DNA of 64,000 nucleotides from Hydractinia symbiolongicarpus (taxonomy: Eukaryota; Cnidaria; Hydrozoa; Anthoathecata; Hydractiniidae), in contig NC_079885.1 in NCBI RefSeq assembly GCF_029227915.1, forward strand, positions 14,085,001 to 14,149,000, read 5' to 3'. Of this stretch, positions 22,372 to 33,608 are shown piece by piece; position 1 is the stretch's first letter; each line of letters begins with the position of its first letter. The position numbers were made by a program, and so were the translations under genes. Below the pieces are notes generated by a model. The model did not search any database, was not told the origin of the DNA, and saw only the letters and a list, made by a program, of their open reading frames with translations.

Positions 22372-22821
22372 ATTGACTTTTTCACGTTACATTATTTATC
22401 ATTACGACTGTGACGTATCTTTTTTACGCAATAGCCGCTGAGTAAATCAAGTAAGGGACTTGATTAGAAGTTTCTTTCCAATCAAAACGGCTACGATCTG
22501 GCTGCAATAAATGTGCCACGTCTCAAATGAGTGGATTACGAGCGTCAGACAAAGAAAATGTCGATGTACTTACTTTGCTAACTAACTTTGTCATATGAAA
22601 ATTAAGTCTGAAAGTACCCTAGATTGCATTCGTTGGAACTTTTTACCGGAAATCTTAAAGCGCATGGTTGTCGTAAATAATGGATAGCGCTTAAAAAGAG
22701 CTTTCAAATGCACATAAACATAACCTATTTCGGATAATCCAGTCAAGAAATATGATCTTCAAAGTTTAAACCATTTTCGATGTAATGTGCTAATAAATCG
22801 TAGATATCTGCCCGTTTCTTT

Positions 22822-22940
22822 GTCTACGACCATACCACGATGAACACACCTGTTCTCGTCCGATCACGGAAGTTAAGCATCATAGGGCCGGGATAGTACT
22901 TGGATGGGGGACCGCCTGGGAACTCCCGGTGTCGTAGGCT
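22822..22940 (+). rRNA. 5S: 5S rRNA gene, copy 42
   Basis: Full 119 nt with G61A (breaks C17-G61 in helix II) and C63A. Upstream flank reads CCCGTTTCTTTG. Downstream spacer AATC. Confidence 0.95.
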
Positions 22941-23390
22941 ATTGACTTTTTCACGTTACATTATTTATCATTACGACTGTGACGTATCTTTTTTACGCAA
23001 TAGCCGCTGAGTAAATCAAGTAAGGGACTTGATTAGAAGTTTCTTTCCAATCAAAACGGCTACGATCTGGCTGCAATAAATGCGCCACGTCTCAAATGAA
23101 TGGATTACGAGCGTCAGACAAAGAAAATGGCGACGTAGTTAATTTGCTAAATAACTTTGTCATATGAAAATTAAATCTAAAAGTACCCTAGATTGCCTTC
23201 GTTGGAACTTTTTACCGGAAATCTTAAAGCGCATTGTTGTCGTAATTACTGGATAGCGCTTAAAATGAGCTTTCAAATGCACATAAACACGACCTATTTC
23301 GGATGATCCAGTCAAGAAATATGACCTTTAAAGTTTAAACCATTTTCGATGTAATGTGCTAATAAATCGTAGATATCTGCCCGTTTGTTT

Positions 23391-23509
23391 GTCTACGACC
23401 ATACCACGATGAACACACCTGTTCTCGTCCGATCACGGAAGTTAAGCATCGTCGGGCCGGGATAGTACTTGGATGGAGGACCGCCTGGGAACTCTCGGTG
23501 TCGTAGGCT
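23391..23509 (+). rRNA. 5S: 5S rRNA gene, copy 43
   Basis: Full 119 nt with G87A in the helix IV loop and C105T (G70-U105 wobble kept). Downstream spacer reads CCTTTCAAAACGG. Confidence 0.96.
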
Positions 23510-23959
23510 ATTGACTTTTTCACGTTACATTATTTATCATTACGACTGTGACATATCTTTTTTACGCAATAGCCGCTGAGTAAATCAAGTAAGGGACGTG
23601 ATTAGAAGTTTCTTTCCTTTCAAAACGGCTACAATCTTGCTGCAATAAATGCGCCACGTCGCAAATGAATGGATTAAGAGCGTCAGACAAAGAAAATGGC
23701 GATGTAGTTACTTTGCTAATTAACTTTGTCATATGAAAATTAAGACTAAAAGTACCCTAGATTGCCTTCGTTGGAACTTTTTACCGGAAATCTTAAAGCG
23801 CATGGTTGTCGTAAATATTGGATAGCGCTTGAAAAGAGCTTTCAAATGCACATAAACACGACCTATTTCGGATAATCCAGTCAAGAAATATGACCTTTAA
23901 TGTTCAAACCATTTCCTATGTAATGTGCTAATAAATCGTAGATATCTGCCCGTTTGTTT

Positions 23960-24078
23960 GTCTACGACCATACCACGATGAACACACCTGTTCTCGTCCG
24001 ATCACGGAAGTTAAGCATCGTCGGGCCGTGATAGTACTTGGAGGGGGGACCGCCTGGGAACTCCCGGTGTCGTAGGCT
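23960..24078 (+). rRNA. 5S: 5S rRNA gene, copy 44
   Basis: Full 119 nt with G70T (mismatch to C105) and T84G in box C. Private allele shared only with 26211. Downstream spacer AATC with GGGACTTCATT. Confidence 0.94.
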
Positions 24079-24498
24079 ATTGACTTTTTCACGTTACATT
24101 ATTTATCATTACGACTGTGACGTATCTTTTTTACGCAATAGCCGCTGAGTAAATCAAGTAAGGGACTTCATTAGAAGTTTCTTTCCAATCAAAACGGCTA
24201 CGATCTGGCTGCAATAATTGCGCCACGTCTCAAATGAATGGATTACGAGCGTCAGACAAAGAAAATGGCGACGTAGTTAATTTGCTAAATAACTTTGTCA
24301 TATGAAAATTAAATCTGAAAGTACCCTAGATTGCCTTCGTTGGAACTTTTTACCGGAAATCTTAAAGCGCATTGTTGTCGTAATTACTGGATAGCGCTTG
24401 AAATGAGCTTTCAAATGCACATAAACACGACCTATTTCGGATGATCCAGTCAAGAAATATGACCTTTAAAGTTTAAACCATTTTCGATGTAATGTGCT

Positions 24499-24505
24499 AA
24501 TAAAT
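24499..24505 (+). promoter_or_regulatory. TATA-like element upstream of 5S
   Basis: AATAAAT lies at -30 to -24 of the consensus-identical gene at 24529 and at the same offset in most units. TATA-like boxes near -25 to -30 support Pol III transcription of 5S genes in several invertebrates and fungi; here the role is inferred from position and conservation. Variants are AATAGAT (all nine promoterless pseudogenes and the full genes at 14002, 16275 and 22253), AATGAAT (27893, 40763, 43543, 46354, 54818), AGTGAAT (48058) and AATTGAT (21115). Confidence 0.5.
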
Positions 24506-24528
24506 CGTAGATATCTGCCCGTTTGTTT

Positions 24529-24647
24529 GTCTACGACCATACCACGATGAACACACCTGTTCTCGTCCGATCACGGAAGTTAAGCATCGTCGGGCCGGGA
24601 TAGTACTTGGATGGGGGACCGCCTGGGAACTCCCGGTGTCGTAGGCT
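24529..24647 (+). rRNA. 5S: 5S rRNA gene, copy 45 (consensus reference)
   Basis: Matches the array consensus at all 119 positions and is used here as the numbering reference. Helix I pairs 1-9 with 110-118; helix V pairs 66-72 with 103-109 (GCCGGGA with TCCCGGT). The internal promoter, AATAAAT at -30 and T5 terminator are all standard, so this copy is a good candidate for a functional gene. Downstream spacer AAAAAGGG. Confidence 0.98.
24578..24625 (+). promoter_or_regulatory. Internal control region (boxes A, IE, C) of 5S gene
   Basis: This spans gene positions 50-97 in the consensus copy. Box A reads AGTTAAGCATCGTCG, the intermediate element lies around 67-72, and box C reads GGATGGGGGACCGCCTGG. 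In animals this region binds TFIIIA, which recruits TFIIIC and TFIIIB for type 1 Pol III promoters. The assignment rests on alignment with the known metazoan 5S layout. The nine 63-nt pseudogenes lack almost exactly this segment. Confidence 0.85.
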
Positions 24648-24653
24648 ATTGAC

Positions 24654-24658
24654 TTTTT
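24654..24658 (+). terminator. Pol III terminator (T5), displaced 7 nt
   Basis: The first T run downstream of the gene starts 7 nt after the last base of GTAGGCT (intervening ATTGAC is 6 nt). It is T5 in most units, T4 after the genes at 8942, 10592, 11729, 12297, 13434 and 15707, and T6 after those at 15138, 17412, 19007 and 21115. The primary transcript would carry a 3' trailer that must be trimmed. Confidence 0.75.
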
Positions 24659-24695
24659 CACGTTACATTATTTATCATTACGACTGTGACGTATC

Positions 24696-24701
24696 TTTTT
24701 T
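24696..24701 (+). terminator. Second T-run (T6), possible backup terminator
   Basis: A T6 run within GTATCTTTTTTACG lies about 50 nt beyond the 5S 3' end in nearly every unit. It would stop polymerase that reads through the first, sometimes only T4, run. The backup role is inference from position. Confidence 0.45.
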
Positions 24702-24753
24702 ACGCAATAGCCGCTGAGTAAATCAAGTAAGAGACATGATTAGAAGTTGCTTT

Positions 24754-24766
24754 CCCTTAAAAAGGG
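24754..24766. repeat. CCCTT-AAA-AAGGG hairpin, diagnostic of a spacer family
   Basis: A 5-bp inverted repeat with an AAA loop identifies the AAAAAGGG spacer family. The same place reads CCCTTCAAAACGG, CCATTC, CCAATC or CCCAGC in the other families, which makes it the easiest family marker. Confidence 0.6.
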
Positions 24767-25074
24767 CTACAATCTTGCTGCAATAAATGCGCCACGTCGC
24801 AAATGAATGGATTAAGAGCGTCAGACAAAGAAAATGGCGATGTAGTTACTTTGCTAATTAACTTTGTCATATGAAAATTAAGTCTGAAAGTACCCCAGAT
24901 TGCCTTCGTTGGAACTTTTTACCAGAAATCTTAAAGAGCATGGTTGTCGTAAATAATGGATAGCGCTTGAAAAGAGCTTTCAAATGCACATAAACACGAC
25001 CTATTTCGGATAATCCAGTCAAGAAATATGACCTTTAAAGTTTAAACCATTTTCGATGTAATGTGCTAATAAAT

Positions 25075-25191
25075 CCACGACCATACCACGATGAACACAC
25101 CTGTTCTCGTCCGATCACGGAAGTTAAGCATCGTCGGGCCGGGATAGTACTTGGATGGGGAACCGCCTGGGAACTCCCGGTGTCGTAGGCT
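25075..25191 (+). pseudogene. 5S copy with deleted start and flank, copy 46
   Basis: A 25-nt deletion joins AATAAAT directly to gene position 3, removing positions 1-2 and all flank from -23 to -1. T4C and G89A are also present. The internal control region is intact, so TFIIIA binding is possible, but the start site would move and helix I loses its end. Activity is unknown. Downstream spacer CTTC with AAAACAGC. Confidence 0.88.
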
Positions 25192-25641
25192 ATTGACTTT
25201 TTCACGTTACATTATTTATCGTTACGACTGTGACGTATCTTTTTTACGCAATAGCCGCTGAGTAAATCAAGAAAGAGACATGATTAGAAGTTGCTTTCCC
25301 TTCAAAACAGCTACAATCGTGCTGCAATAAATTCGCCACGTCGCAAATGAATGGATTACGAGCGTCAGACAAAGAAAATGGCGATGTACTTACTTTGCTA
25401 ACTAACTTTGTCATATGAAAATTAAATCTGAAAGTACCCTAGATTGCCTTCGTTGGAACTTTTTACCGGAAATCTTAAAGCGCATTGTTGTCGTAATTAC
25501 TGGATAGCGCTTGAAATGAGCTTTCAAATGCACATAAACACGACCTATTTCGGATGATCCAGTCAAGAAATATGACCTTTAAAGTTTAAACCATTTTCGA
25601 TGTAATGTGCTAATAAATCGTAGATATCTGCCCGTTTGTTT

Positions 25642-25760
25642 GTCTACGACCATACCACGATGAACACACCTGTTCTCGTCCGATCACGGAAGTTAAGCAT
25701 CGTCGGGCCGGGATAGTACTTGGATGGGGGACCGCCTGGGAACTCCCAGTGTCGTAGGCT
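25642..25760 (+). rRNA. 5S: 5S rRNA gene, copy 47
   Basis: Full 119 nt with only G107A, a helix V mismatch. Downstream spacer AAAAAGGG. Confidence 0.96.
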
Positions 25761-26210
25761 ATTGACTTTTTCACGTTACATTATTTATCATTACGACTGT
25801 GACGTATCTTTTTTACGCAATAGCCGCTGAGTAAATCAAGTAAGAGACATGATTAGAAGTTGCTTTCCCTTAAAAAGGGCTACAATCGTGCTGCAATAAA
25901 TTCGCCACGTCGCAAATGAATGGATTACGAGCGTCAGACAAAGAAAATGGCGATGTACTTACTTTGCTAACTAACTTTGTCATATGAAAATTAAGTCTGA
26001 AAGTACCCTAGATTGCATTCGTTGGAACTTTTTACCGGAAATCTTAAAGCGCATGGTTGTCGTAAATATTGGATAGCGCTTGAAAAGAGCTTTCAAATGC
26101 ACATAAACACGACCTATTTCGGATAATCCAGTCAAGAAATATGACCTTTAATGTTCAAACCATTTCCTATGTAATGTGCTAATAAATCGTAGATATCTGC
26201 CCGTTTGTTT

Positions 26211-26329
26211 GTCTACGACCATACCACGATGAACACACCTGTTCTCGTCCGATCACGGAAGTTAAGCATCGTCGGGCCGTGATAGTACTTGGAGGGGGGA
26301 CCGCCTGGGAACTCCCGGTGTCGTAGGCT
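26211..26329 (+). rRNA. 5S: 5S rRNA gene, copy 48
   Basis: Full 119 nt with G70T and T84G, the duplicate of copy 44 at a 2251-bp shift. Downstream spacer AATC with GGGACTTCATT. Confidence 0.94.
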
Positions 26330-26779
26330 ATTGACTTTTTCACGTTACATTATTTATCATTACGACTGTGACGTATCTTTTTTACGCAATAGCCGCTGAG
26401 TAAATCAAGTAAGGGACTTCATTAGAAGTTTCTTTCCAATCAAAACGGCTACGATCTGGCTGCAATAATTGCGCCACGTCTCAAATGAATGGATTACGAG
26501 CGTCAGACAAAGAAAATGGCGACGTAGTTAATTTGCTAAATAACTTTGTCATATGAAAATTAAATCTGAAAGTACCCTAGATTGCCTTCGTTGGAACTTT
26601 TTACCGGAAATCTTAAAGCGCATTGTTGTCGTAATTACTGGATAGCGCTTGAAATGAGCTTTCAAATGCACATAAACACGACCTATTTCGGATGATCCAG
26701 TCAAGAAATATGACCTTTAAAGTTTAAACCATTTTCGATGTAATGTGCTAATAAATCGTAGATATCTGCCCGTTTGTTT

Positions 26780-26898
26780 GTCTACGACCATACCACGATG
26801 AACACACCTGTTCTCGTCCGATCACGGAAGTTAAGCATCGTCGGGCCGGGATAGTACTTGGATGGGGGACCGCCTGGGAACTCCCGGTGTCGTAGGCT
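26780..26898 (+). rRNA. 5S: 5S rRNA gene, copy 49 (consensus)
   Basis: Matches consensus throughout; duplicate of copy 45. Downstream spacer AAAAAGGG. Confidence 0.98.
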
Positions 26899-27325
26899 AT
26901 TGACTTTTTCACGTTACATTATTTATCATTACGACTGTGACGTATCTTTTTTACGCAATAGCCGCTGAGTAAATCAAGTAAGAGACATGATTAGAAGTTG
27001 CTTTCCCTTAAAAAGGGCTACAATCTTGCTGCAATAAATGCGCCACGTCGCAAATGAATGGATTAAGAGCGTCAGACAAAGAAAATGGCGATGTAGTTAC
27101 TTTGCTAATTAACTTTGTCATATGAAAATTAAGTCTGAAAGTACCCCAGATTGCCTTCGTTGGAACTTTTTACCAGAAATCTTAAAGAGCATGGTTGTCG
27201 TAAATAATGGATAGCGCTTGAAAAGAGCTTTCAAATGCACATAAACACGACCTATTTCGGATAATCCAGTCAAGAAATATGACCTTTAAAGTTTAAACCA
27301 TTTTCGATGTAATGTGCTAATAAAT

Positions 27326-27442
27326 CCACGACCATACCACGATGAACACACCTGTTCTCGTCCGATCACGGAAGTTAAGCATCGTCGGGCCGGGATAGTA
27401 CTTGGATGGGGGACCGCCTGGGAACTCCCGGTGTCGTAGGCT
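27326..27442 (+). pseudogene. 5S copy with deleted start and flank, copy 50
   Basis: Same 25-nt deletion and T4C as copy 46, exactly 2251 bp downstream, but without G89A. One deletion event was therefore copied with its neighbours. Downstream spacer AAAAAGGG, unlike that of copy 46. Confidence 0.88.
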
Positions 27443-27892
27443 ATTGACTTTTTCACGTTACATTATTTATCATTACGACTGTGACGTATCTTTTTTACGC
27501 AATAGCCGCTGAGTAAATCAAGTAAGAGACATGATTAGAAGTTGCTTTCCCTTAAAAAGGGCTACAATCGTGCTGCAATAAATTCGCCACGTCGCAAATG
27601 AATGGATTACGAGCGTCAGACAAAGAAAATGGCGATGTACTTACTTTGCTAACTAACTTTGTCATATGAAAATTAAGTCTGAAAGTACCCTAGATTGCAT
27701 TCGTTGGAACTTTTTACCGGAAATCTTAAAGCGCATGGTTGTCGTAAGTAATGGATAGCGCTTAAAAAGAGCTTTCAAATGCACATAAACATGACCTATT
27801 TCGGATAATCCAGTCAAGAAATATGATCTTTAAAGTTTAAACCATTTTCGATGTAATGTGCTAATGAATCGTAGATATCTGCCCGTTTGTTT

Positions 27893-28011
27893 GTCTACGA
27901 CCATACCACGATGAACACACCTGTTCTCGTCCGATCACGGAAGTTAAGCATCGTAGGGCCGGGATAGTACTTGGATGGGGGACCGCCTGGGAACTCCCAG
28001 TGTCGTAGGCT
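27893..28011 (+). rRNA. 5S: 5S rRNA gene, copy 51
   Basis: Full 119 nt with C63A and G107A; upstream box is AATGAAT. Downstream spacer AAAAAGGG with AAAATTATGACTG. Confidence 0.95.
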
Positions 28012-28461
28012 ATTGACTTTTTCACGTTACATTATTTATCATTACGACTGTGACGTATCTTTTTTACGCAATAGCCGCTGAGTAAATCAAGTAAGAGACA
28101 TGATTAGAAGTTGATTTCCCTTAAAAAGGGCTACAATCTTGCTGCAATAAATGCGCCACGTCGCAAATGAATGGATTAAGAGCGTCAGACAAAGAAAATG
28201 GCGATGTAGTTACTTTGCTAATTAACTTTGTCATATGAAAATTATGACTGAAAGTACCCTAGATTGCCTTCGTTGGAACGTTTTATCGGAAATCTTAAAG
28301 CGCATGGTTGTCGTAAATAATGGATAGCGCTTGAAAAGAGCTTTCAAATGCACATAAACACGACCTATTTCGAATAATCCAGTCAAGAAATATGACCTTT
28401 AAAGTTTAAACCATTTTTGATGGAATGTGCTAATAAATCGTAGATATCTGCCCGTTTGTTT

Positions 28462-28580
28462 GTCTACGACCATACCACGATGAACACACCTGTTCTCGTC
28501 CGATCACGGAAGTTAAGCATCGTCGGACCGGGATAGTACATGGATGGGGGACCGCCTGGGAACTCCCGGTGTCGTAGGCT
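28462..28580 (+). rRNA. 5S: 5S rRNA gene, copy 52
   Basis: Full 119 nt with G66A (A66-U109 replaces a G-U wobble in helix V) and T79A at the base of helix IV. First spacer with the 31-nt deletion; box CTTC. Confidence 0.95.
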
Positions 28581-28999
28581 ATTGACTTTTTCACGTTACA
28601 ATATTTATCACTACGACTGTGACGTATCTTTTTTACGCAATAGCCACTGAGTAAATCAAGAAAGAGACATGATTAGAAGTTGCTTTCCCTTCAAAACGGC
28701 TACAATCGTGCTGCAGTAAATTCGCCACGTCGCAAATGAATGGATTACGAGCGTCAGACAAAGAAAAGTCATATGAAAATTAAGTCTGAAAGTACCCTAA
28801 ATTGCCTTCGTTGGAACTTTTTACCGGAAATCTTAAAGCGCATTTTTGTCGTAAAGAATCGATAGCGCTTAAAAAGAGCTTTCAAATGCACATAAACACG
28901 AACTATTTCCGATCACCCAGTCAAGAATTATGCTCTTTAAAATTTAAACCATTTTCGATGTAATGTGCTAATAAATCGTAGATATCTACCCGTATGTTT

Positions 29000-29118
29000 G
29001 TCTACGACCATACCACGATGAACACACCTGTTATCGTCCGAACACGGAAGTTAAGCATCGTCGGGCCGGGATAGTACTTGGATGGGGGACCGCCTGGGAA
29101 CTCCCGGTGTCGTAGGCT
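29000..29118 (+). rRNA. 5S: 5S rRNA gene, copy 53
   Basis: Full 119 nt with C34A and T43A in the helix III loop, a region contacted by ribosomal protein uL18 in known 5S complexes. The trailer reads ATTGAATTTTTC. Downstream spacer CTTC. Confidence 0.95.
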
Positions 29119-29568
29119 ATTGAATTTTTCACGTTACATTATTTATCGTTACGACTGTGACGTATCTTTTTTACGCAATAACCGCTGAGTAAATCAAGAA
29201 AGAGACAAGATTAGAAGTTGCCTTCCCTTCAAAACGGCTACAATCCTGCTGCAATAAATTCGCCACGTCGCAAATGAATGGATTACGAGCGTCAGACAAA
29301 GAAAATGGCGAAATACTTACTTTGCTAACTAACTTTGTCATATGAAAATTTAGTCTGAAAGTACCCTAGATTGCCTTCGTTGGAACTTTTTACCGGAAAT
29401 CTTAAAGCGCATGGTTGTCGTAAATAATGGATAGCGCTTGAAAAGAGCTTTCAAATGCACATAAACACGACCTATTTCGGATAATCCAGTCAAGAAATAT
29501 GACCTTTAAAGTTTAAACCATTTTCGATGGAATGTGCTAATAAATCGTAGATATCTGCCCGTTTGTTT

Positions 29569-29687
29569 GTCTACGACCAAACCACGATGAACACACCTGT
29601 TCTGGTCCAATCACGGAAGTTAAGCATCGTCGGACCGGGATAGTACATGGATGGGGGACCGCCTGGGAACTCCTGGTGTCGTAGGCT
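29569..29687 (+). rRNA. 5S: 5S rRNA gene, copy 54
   Basis: Full 119 nt with six changes: T12A, C36G, G41A, G66A, T79A and C106T. G66A and C106T keep pairing in helix V. Same allele as 30676, 35166 and 37949. Downstream spacer CTTC with the 31-nt deletion. Confidence 0.92.
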
Positions 29688-30106
29688 ATTGACTTTTTCA
29701 CGTTACAATATTTATCACTACGACTGTGACGTATCTTTTTTACGCAATAGCCACTGAGTAAATCAAGAAAGAGACATGATTAGAAGTTGCTTTCCCTTCA
29801 AAACGGCTACAATCGTGCTGCAGTAAATTCGCCACGTCGCAAATGAATGGATTACGAGCGTCAGACAAAGAAAAGTCATATGAAAATTAAGTCTGAAAGT
29901 ACCCTAAATTGCCTTCGTTGGAACTTTTTACCGGAAATCTTAAAGCGCATTTTTGTCGTAAAGAATCGATAGCGCTTAAAAAGAGCTTTCAAATGCACAT
30001 AAACACGAACTATTTCCGATCACCCAGTCAAGAATTATGCTCTTTAAAATTTAAACCATTTTCGATGTAATGTGCTAATAAATCGTAGATATCTACCCGT
30101 ATGTTT

Positions 30107-30225
30107 GTCTACGACCATACCACGATGAACACACCTGTTATCGTCCGAACACGGAAGTTAAGCATCGTCGGGCCGGGATAGTACTTGGATGGGGGACCGC
30201 CTGGGAACTCCCGGTGTCGTAGGCT
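30107..30225 (+). rRNA. 5S: 5S rRNA gene, copy 55
   Basis: Full 119 nt with C34A and T43A; duplicate of copy 53 at a 1107-bp shift, with the same ATTGAATTTTTC trailer. Downstream spacer CTTC. Confidence 0.95.
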
Positions 30226-30675
30226 ATTGAATTTTTCACGTTACATTATTTATCGTTACGACTGTGACGTATCTTTTTTACGCAATAACCGCTGAGTAAA
30301 TCAAGAAAGAGACAAGATTAGAAGTTGCCTTCCCTTCAAAACGGCTACAATCCTGCTGCAATAAATTCGCCACGTCGCAAATGAATGGATTACGAGCGTC
30401 AGACAAAGAAAATGGCGAAATACTTACTTTGCTAACTAACTTTGTCATATGAAAATTTAGTCTGAAAGTACCCTAGATTGCCTTCGTTGGAACTTTTTAC
30501 CGGAAATCTTAAAGCGCATGGTTGTCGTAAATAATGGATAGCGCTTGAAAAGAGCTTTCAAATGCACATAAACACGACCTATTTCGGATAATCCAGTCAA
30601 GAAATATGACCTTTAAAGTTTAAACCATTTTCGATGGAATGTGCTAATAAATCGTAGATATCTGCCCGTTTGTTT

Positions 30676-30794
30676 GTCTACGACCAAACCACGATGAACA
30701 CACCTGTTCTGGTCCAATCACGGAAGTTAAGCATCGTCGGACCGGGATAGTACATGGATGGGGGACCGCCTGGGAACTCCTGGTGTCGTAGGCT
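30676..30794 (+). rRNA. 5S: 5S rRNA gene, copy 56
   Basis: Full 119 nt with the six-change allele of copy 54. Downstream spacer reads CCCTTTAAAACGG and has the 31-nt deletion. Confidence 0.92.
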
Positions 30795-31213
30795 ATTGAC
30801 TTTTTCACGTTACAATATTTATCACTACGACTGTGACGTATCTTTTTTACGCAATAGCCACTGAGTAAATCAAGAAAGAGACATGATTAGAAGTTGGTTT
30901 CCCTTTAAAACGGCTACAATCGTGCTGCAGTAAATTCGCCACGTCGCAAATGAATGGATTACGAGCGTCAGACAAAGAAAAGTCATATGAAAATTAAGTC
31001 TGAAAGAACCCTAAATTGCCTTCGTTGGAACTTTTTACCGGAAATCTTAAAGCGCATTATTGTCGTAAAGAATCGATAGCGCTTAAAAAGAGCTTTCAAA
31101 TGCATATAAACACGAACTATTTCCGATCACCCAGTCAAGAATTATGCTCTTTAAAATTTGAACCATTTTCGATGTAATGTGCTAATAAATCGTAGATATC
31201 TACCCGTATGTTT

Positions 31214-31332
31214 GTCTACGACCATACCACGATGAACACACCTGTTATCGTCCGATCACGGAAGTTAAGCATCGTAGGGCCGGGATAGTACTTGGATGGG
31301 GGACCGCCTTGGAACTCCCGGTGTCGTAGGCT
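31214..31332 (+). rRNA. 5S: 5S rRNA gene, copy 57
   Basis: Full 119 nt with C34A, C63A and G97T at the end of box C. Likely progenitor type of the alleles at 35704 and 38487. Downstream spacer AAAAAGGG. Confidence 0.94.
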
Positions 31333-31782
31333 ATTGACTTTTTCACGTTACATTATTTATCATTACGACTGTGACGTATCTTTTTTACGCAATAGCCGCT
31401 GAGTAAATCAAGTAAGAGACATGATTAGAAGTTGATTTCCCTTAAAAAGGGCTACAATCTTGCTGCAATAAATGCGCCACGTCGCAAATGAATGGATTAA
31501 GAGCGTCAGACAAAGAAAATGGCGATGTAGTTACTTTGCTAATTAACTTTGTCATATGAAAATTATGATTGAAAGTACCCTAGATTGCCTTCGTTGGAAC
31601 TTTTTACCGGAAATCTTAAAGCGCATGGTTGTCGTAAAGAATCGATAGCGCTTAAAAAGAGGTTTCAAATGCACATAAACACGAACTATTTCCGATCACC
31701 CAGTCAAGAATTATGCTCTTTAAAATTTGAACCATTTTCGATGTAATGTGCTAATAAATCGTAGATATCTACCCGTATGTTT

Positions 31783-31901
31783 GTCTACGACCATACCACG
31801 ATGAACACACCTGTTATCGTCCGATCACGGAAGTTAAGCATCGTCGGGCCGGGATAGTACTTGGATGGGGGACCGCCTGGGAACTCCCGGTGTCGTAGGC
31901 T
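31783..31901 (+). rRNA. 5S: 5S rRNA gene, copy 58
   Basis: Full 119 nt with only C34A in the helix III loop. Upstream flank reads CTACCCGTATG. Downstream spacer AATC. Confidence 0.97.
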
Positions 31902-32351
31902 ATTGACTTTTTCACGTTACATTATTTATCGTTACGACTGTGACGTATCTTTTTTACGCAATAGCCGCTGAGTAAATCAAGTAAGGGACTTGATTAGAAG
32001 TTTCTTTCCAATCAAAACGGCTACGATCTGGCTGCAATAAATGTGCCACGTCTCAAATGAATGGATTACGAACGTCAGACAAAGAAAATGGCGATGTACT
32101 TACTTTGCTAACTAACTTTGTCATATGAAAATTAAGTCTGAAAGTACCCTAGATTGCATTCGTTGGAACTTTTTACCGGAAATCTTAAAGCGCATGGTTG
32201 TCGTAAATAATGGATAGCACTTGAAAAGAGCTTTCAAATGCACATAAACACGACCTATTTCGAATAATCCAGTCAAGAAATATGACCTTTAAAGTTTAAA
32301 CCATTTTTGATGGAATGTGCTAATAAATCGTAGATATCTGCCCGTTTGTTT

Positions 32352-32470
32352 GTCTACGACCATACCACGATGAACACACCTGTTCTCGTCCGATCACGGA
32401 AGTTAAGCATCGTCGGACCGGGATAGTACATGGATGGAGGACCGCCTGGGAACTCCCGGTGTCGTAGGCT
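32352..32470 (+). rRNA. 5S: 5S rRNA gene, copy 59
   Basis: Full 119 nt with G66A, T79A and G87A. The spacer is not deleted, one of the few T79A units in that state. Downstream box AAAAAGGG. Confidence 0.95.
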
Positions 32471-32920
32471 ATTGACTTTTTCACGTTACAATATTTATCA
32501 CTACGACTGTGACGTATCTTTTTTACGCAATAGCCACTGAGTAAATCAAGAAAGAGACATGATTAGAAGTTGATTTCCCTTAAAAAGGGCTACAATCTTG
32601 CTGCAATAAATGCGCCACGTCGCAAATGAATGGATTACGAGCGTCAGACAAAGAAAATGGCGATGTAGTTACTTTGCTAATTAACTTTGTCATATGAAAA
32701 TTATGATTGAAAGTACCCTAGATTGCATTCGTTGGAACTTTTTACCGGAAATCTTAAAGCGCATGGTTGTCGTAAATAATGGATAGCGCTTGAAAAGAGC
32801 TTTCAAATGCACATAAACACGACCTATTTCGAATAATCCAGTCAAGAAATATGACCTTTAAAGTTTAAACCATTTTTGATGGAATGTGCTAATAAATCGT
32901 AGATATCTGCCCGTTTGTTT

Positions 32921-33039
32921 GTCTACGACCATACCACGATGAACACACCTGTTCTCGTCCGATCACGGAAGTTAAGCATCGTCGGACCGGGATAGTACAT
33001 GGATGGGGGACCGCCTGGGAACTCCCGGTGTCGTAGGCT
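32921..33039 (+). rRNA. 5S: 5S rRNA gene, copy 60
   Basis: Full 119 nt with G66A and T79A, and an undeleted AAAAAGGG spacer. The spacer switches type near 33120, where the 2783-bp repeat begins. Confidence 0.95.
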
Positions 33040-33489
33040 ATTGACTTTTTCACGTTACAATATTTATCACTACGACTGTGACGTATCTTTTTTACGCAAT
33101 AGCCACTGAGTAAATCAAGAAAGAGACATGATTAGAAGTTGATTTCCCTTAAAAAGGGCTACAATCTTGCTGCAATAAATGCGCCACGTCGCAAATGAAT
33201 GGATTAAGAGCGTCAGACAAAGAAAATGGCGATGTAGTTACTTTGCTAATTAACTTTGTCATATGAAAATTATGATTGAAAGTACCCTAGATTGCCTTCG
33301 TTGGAACTTTTTACCGGAAATCTTAAAGCGCATGGTTGTCGTAAAGAATCGATAGCGCTTAAAAAGAGGTTTCAAATGCACATAAACACGAACTATTTCC
33401 GATCACCCAGTCAAGAATTATGCTCTTTAAAATTTGAACCATTTTCGATGTAATGTGCTAATAAATCGTAGATATCTACCCGTATGTTT

Positions 33490-33608
33490 GTCTACGACCA
33501 TACCACGATGAACACACCTGTTATCGTCCGATCACGGAAGTTAAGCATCGTCGGGCCGGGATAGTACTTGGATGGGGGACCGCCTGGGAACTCCCGGTGT
33601 CGTAGGCT
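33490..33608 (+). rRNA. 5S: 5S rRNA gene, copy 61
   Basis: Full 119 nt with only C34A. First gene of the 2783-bp higher-order repeat; partners at 36273 and 39056. Downstream spacer AATC. Confidence 0.97.

Larger units (their letters stand above)
23767..25160 (+). repeat. Duplicated multi-unit block, copy 1 (shift 2251 bp)
   Basis: This block recurs 2251 bp downstream. Shared private marks include G70T and T84G in the 5S gene, TTCAAACCATTTCCTATG upstream of it, GGGACTTCATTAG and CAATAATTGCG in the spacer, and the 25-nt deletion at the next-but-one gene start. It ends where the gene at 25075 carries G89A and its partner does not. Confidence 0.85.
26018..27411 (+). repeat. Duplicated multi-unit block, copy 2 (shift 2251 bp)
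   Basis: This is the second copy of the block at 23767. The left edge is visible as GATTGCATTCG here against GATTGCCTTCG there; the right edge is at gene position 89. I saw no difference within the block by eye. Confidence 0.85.
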
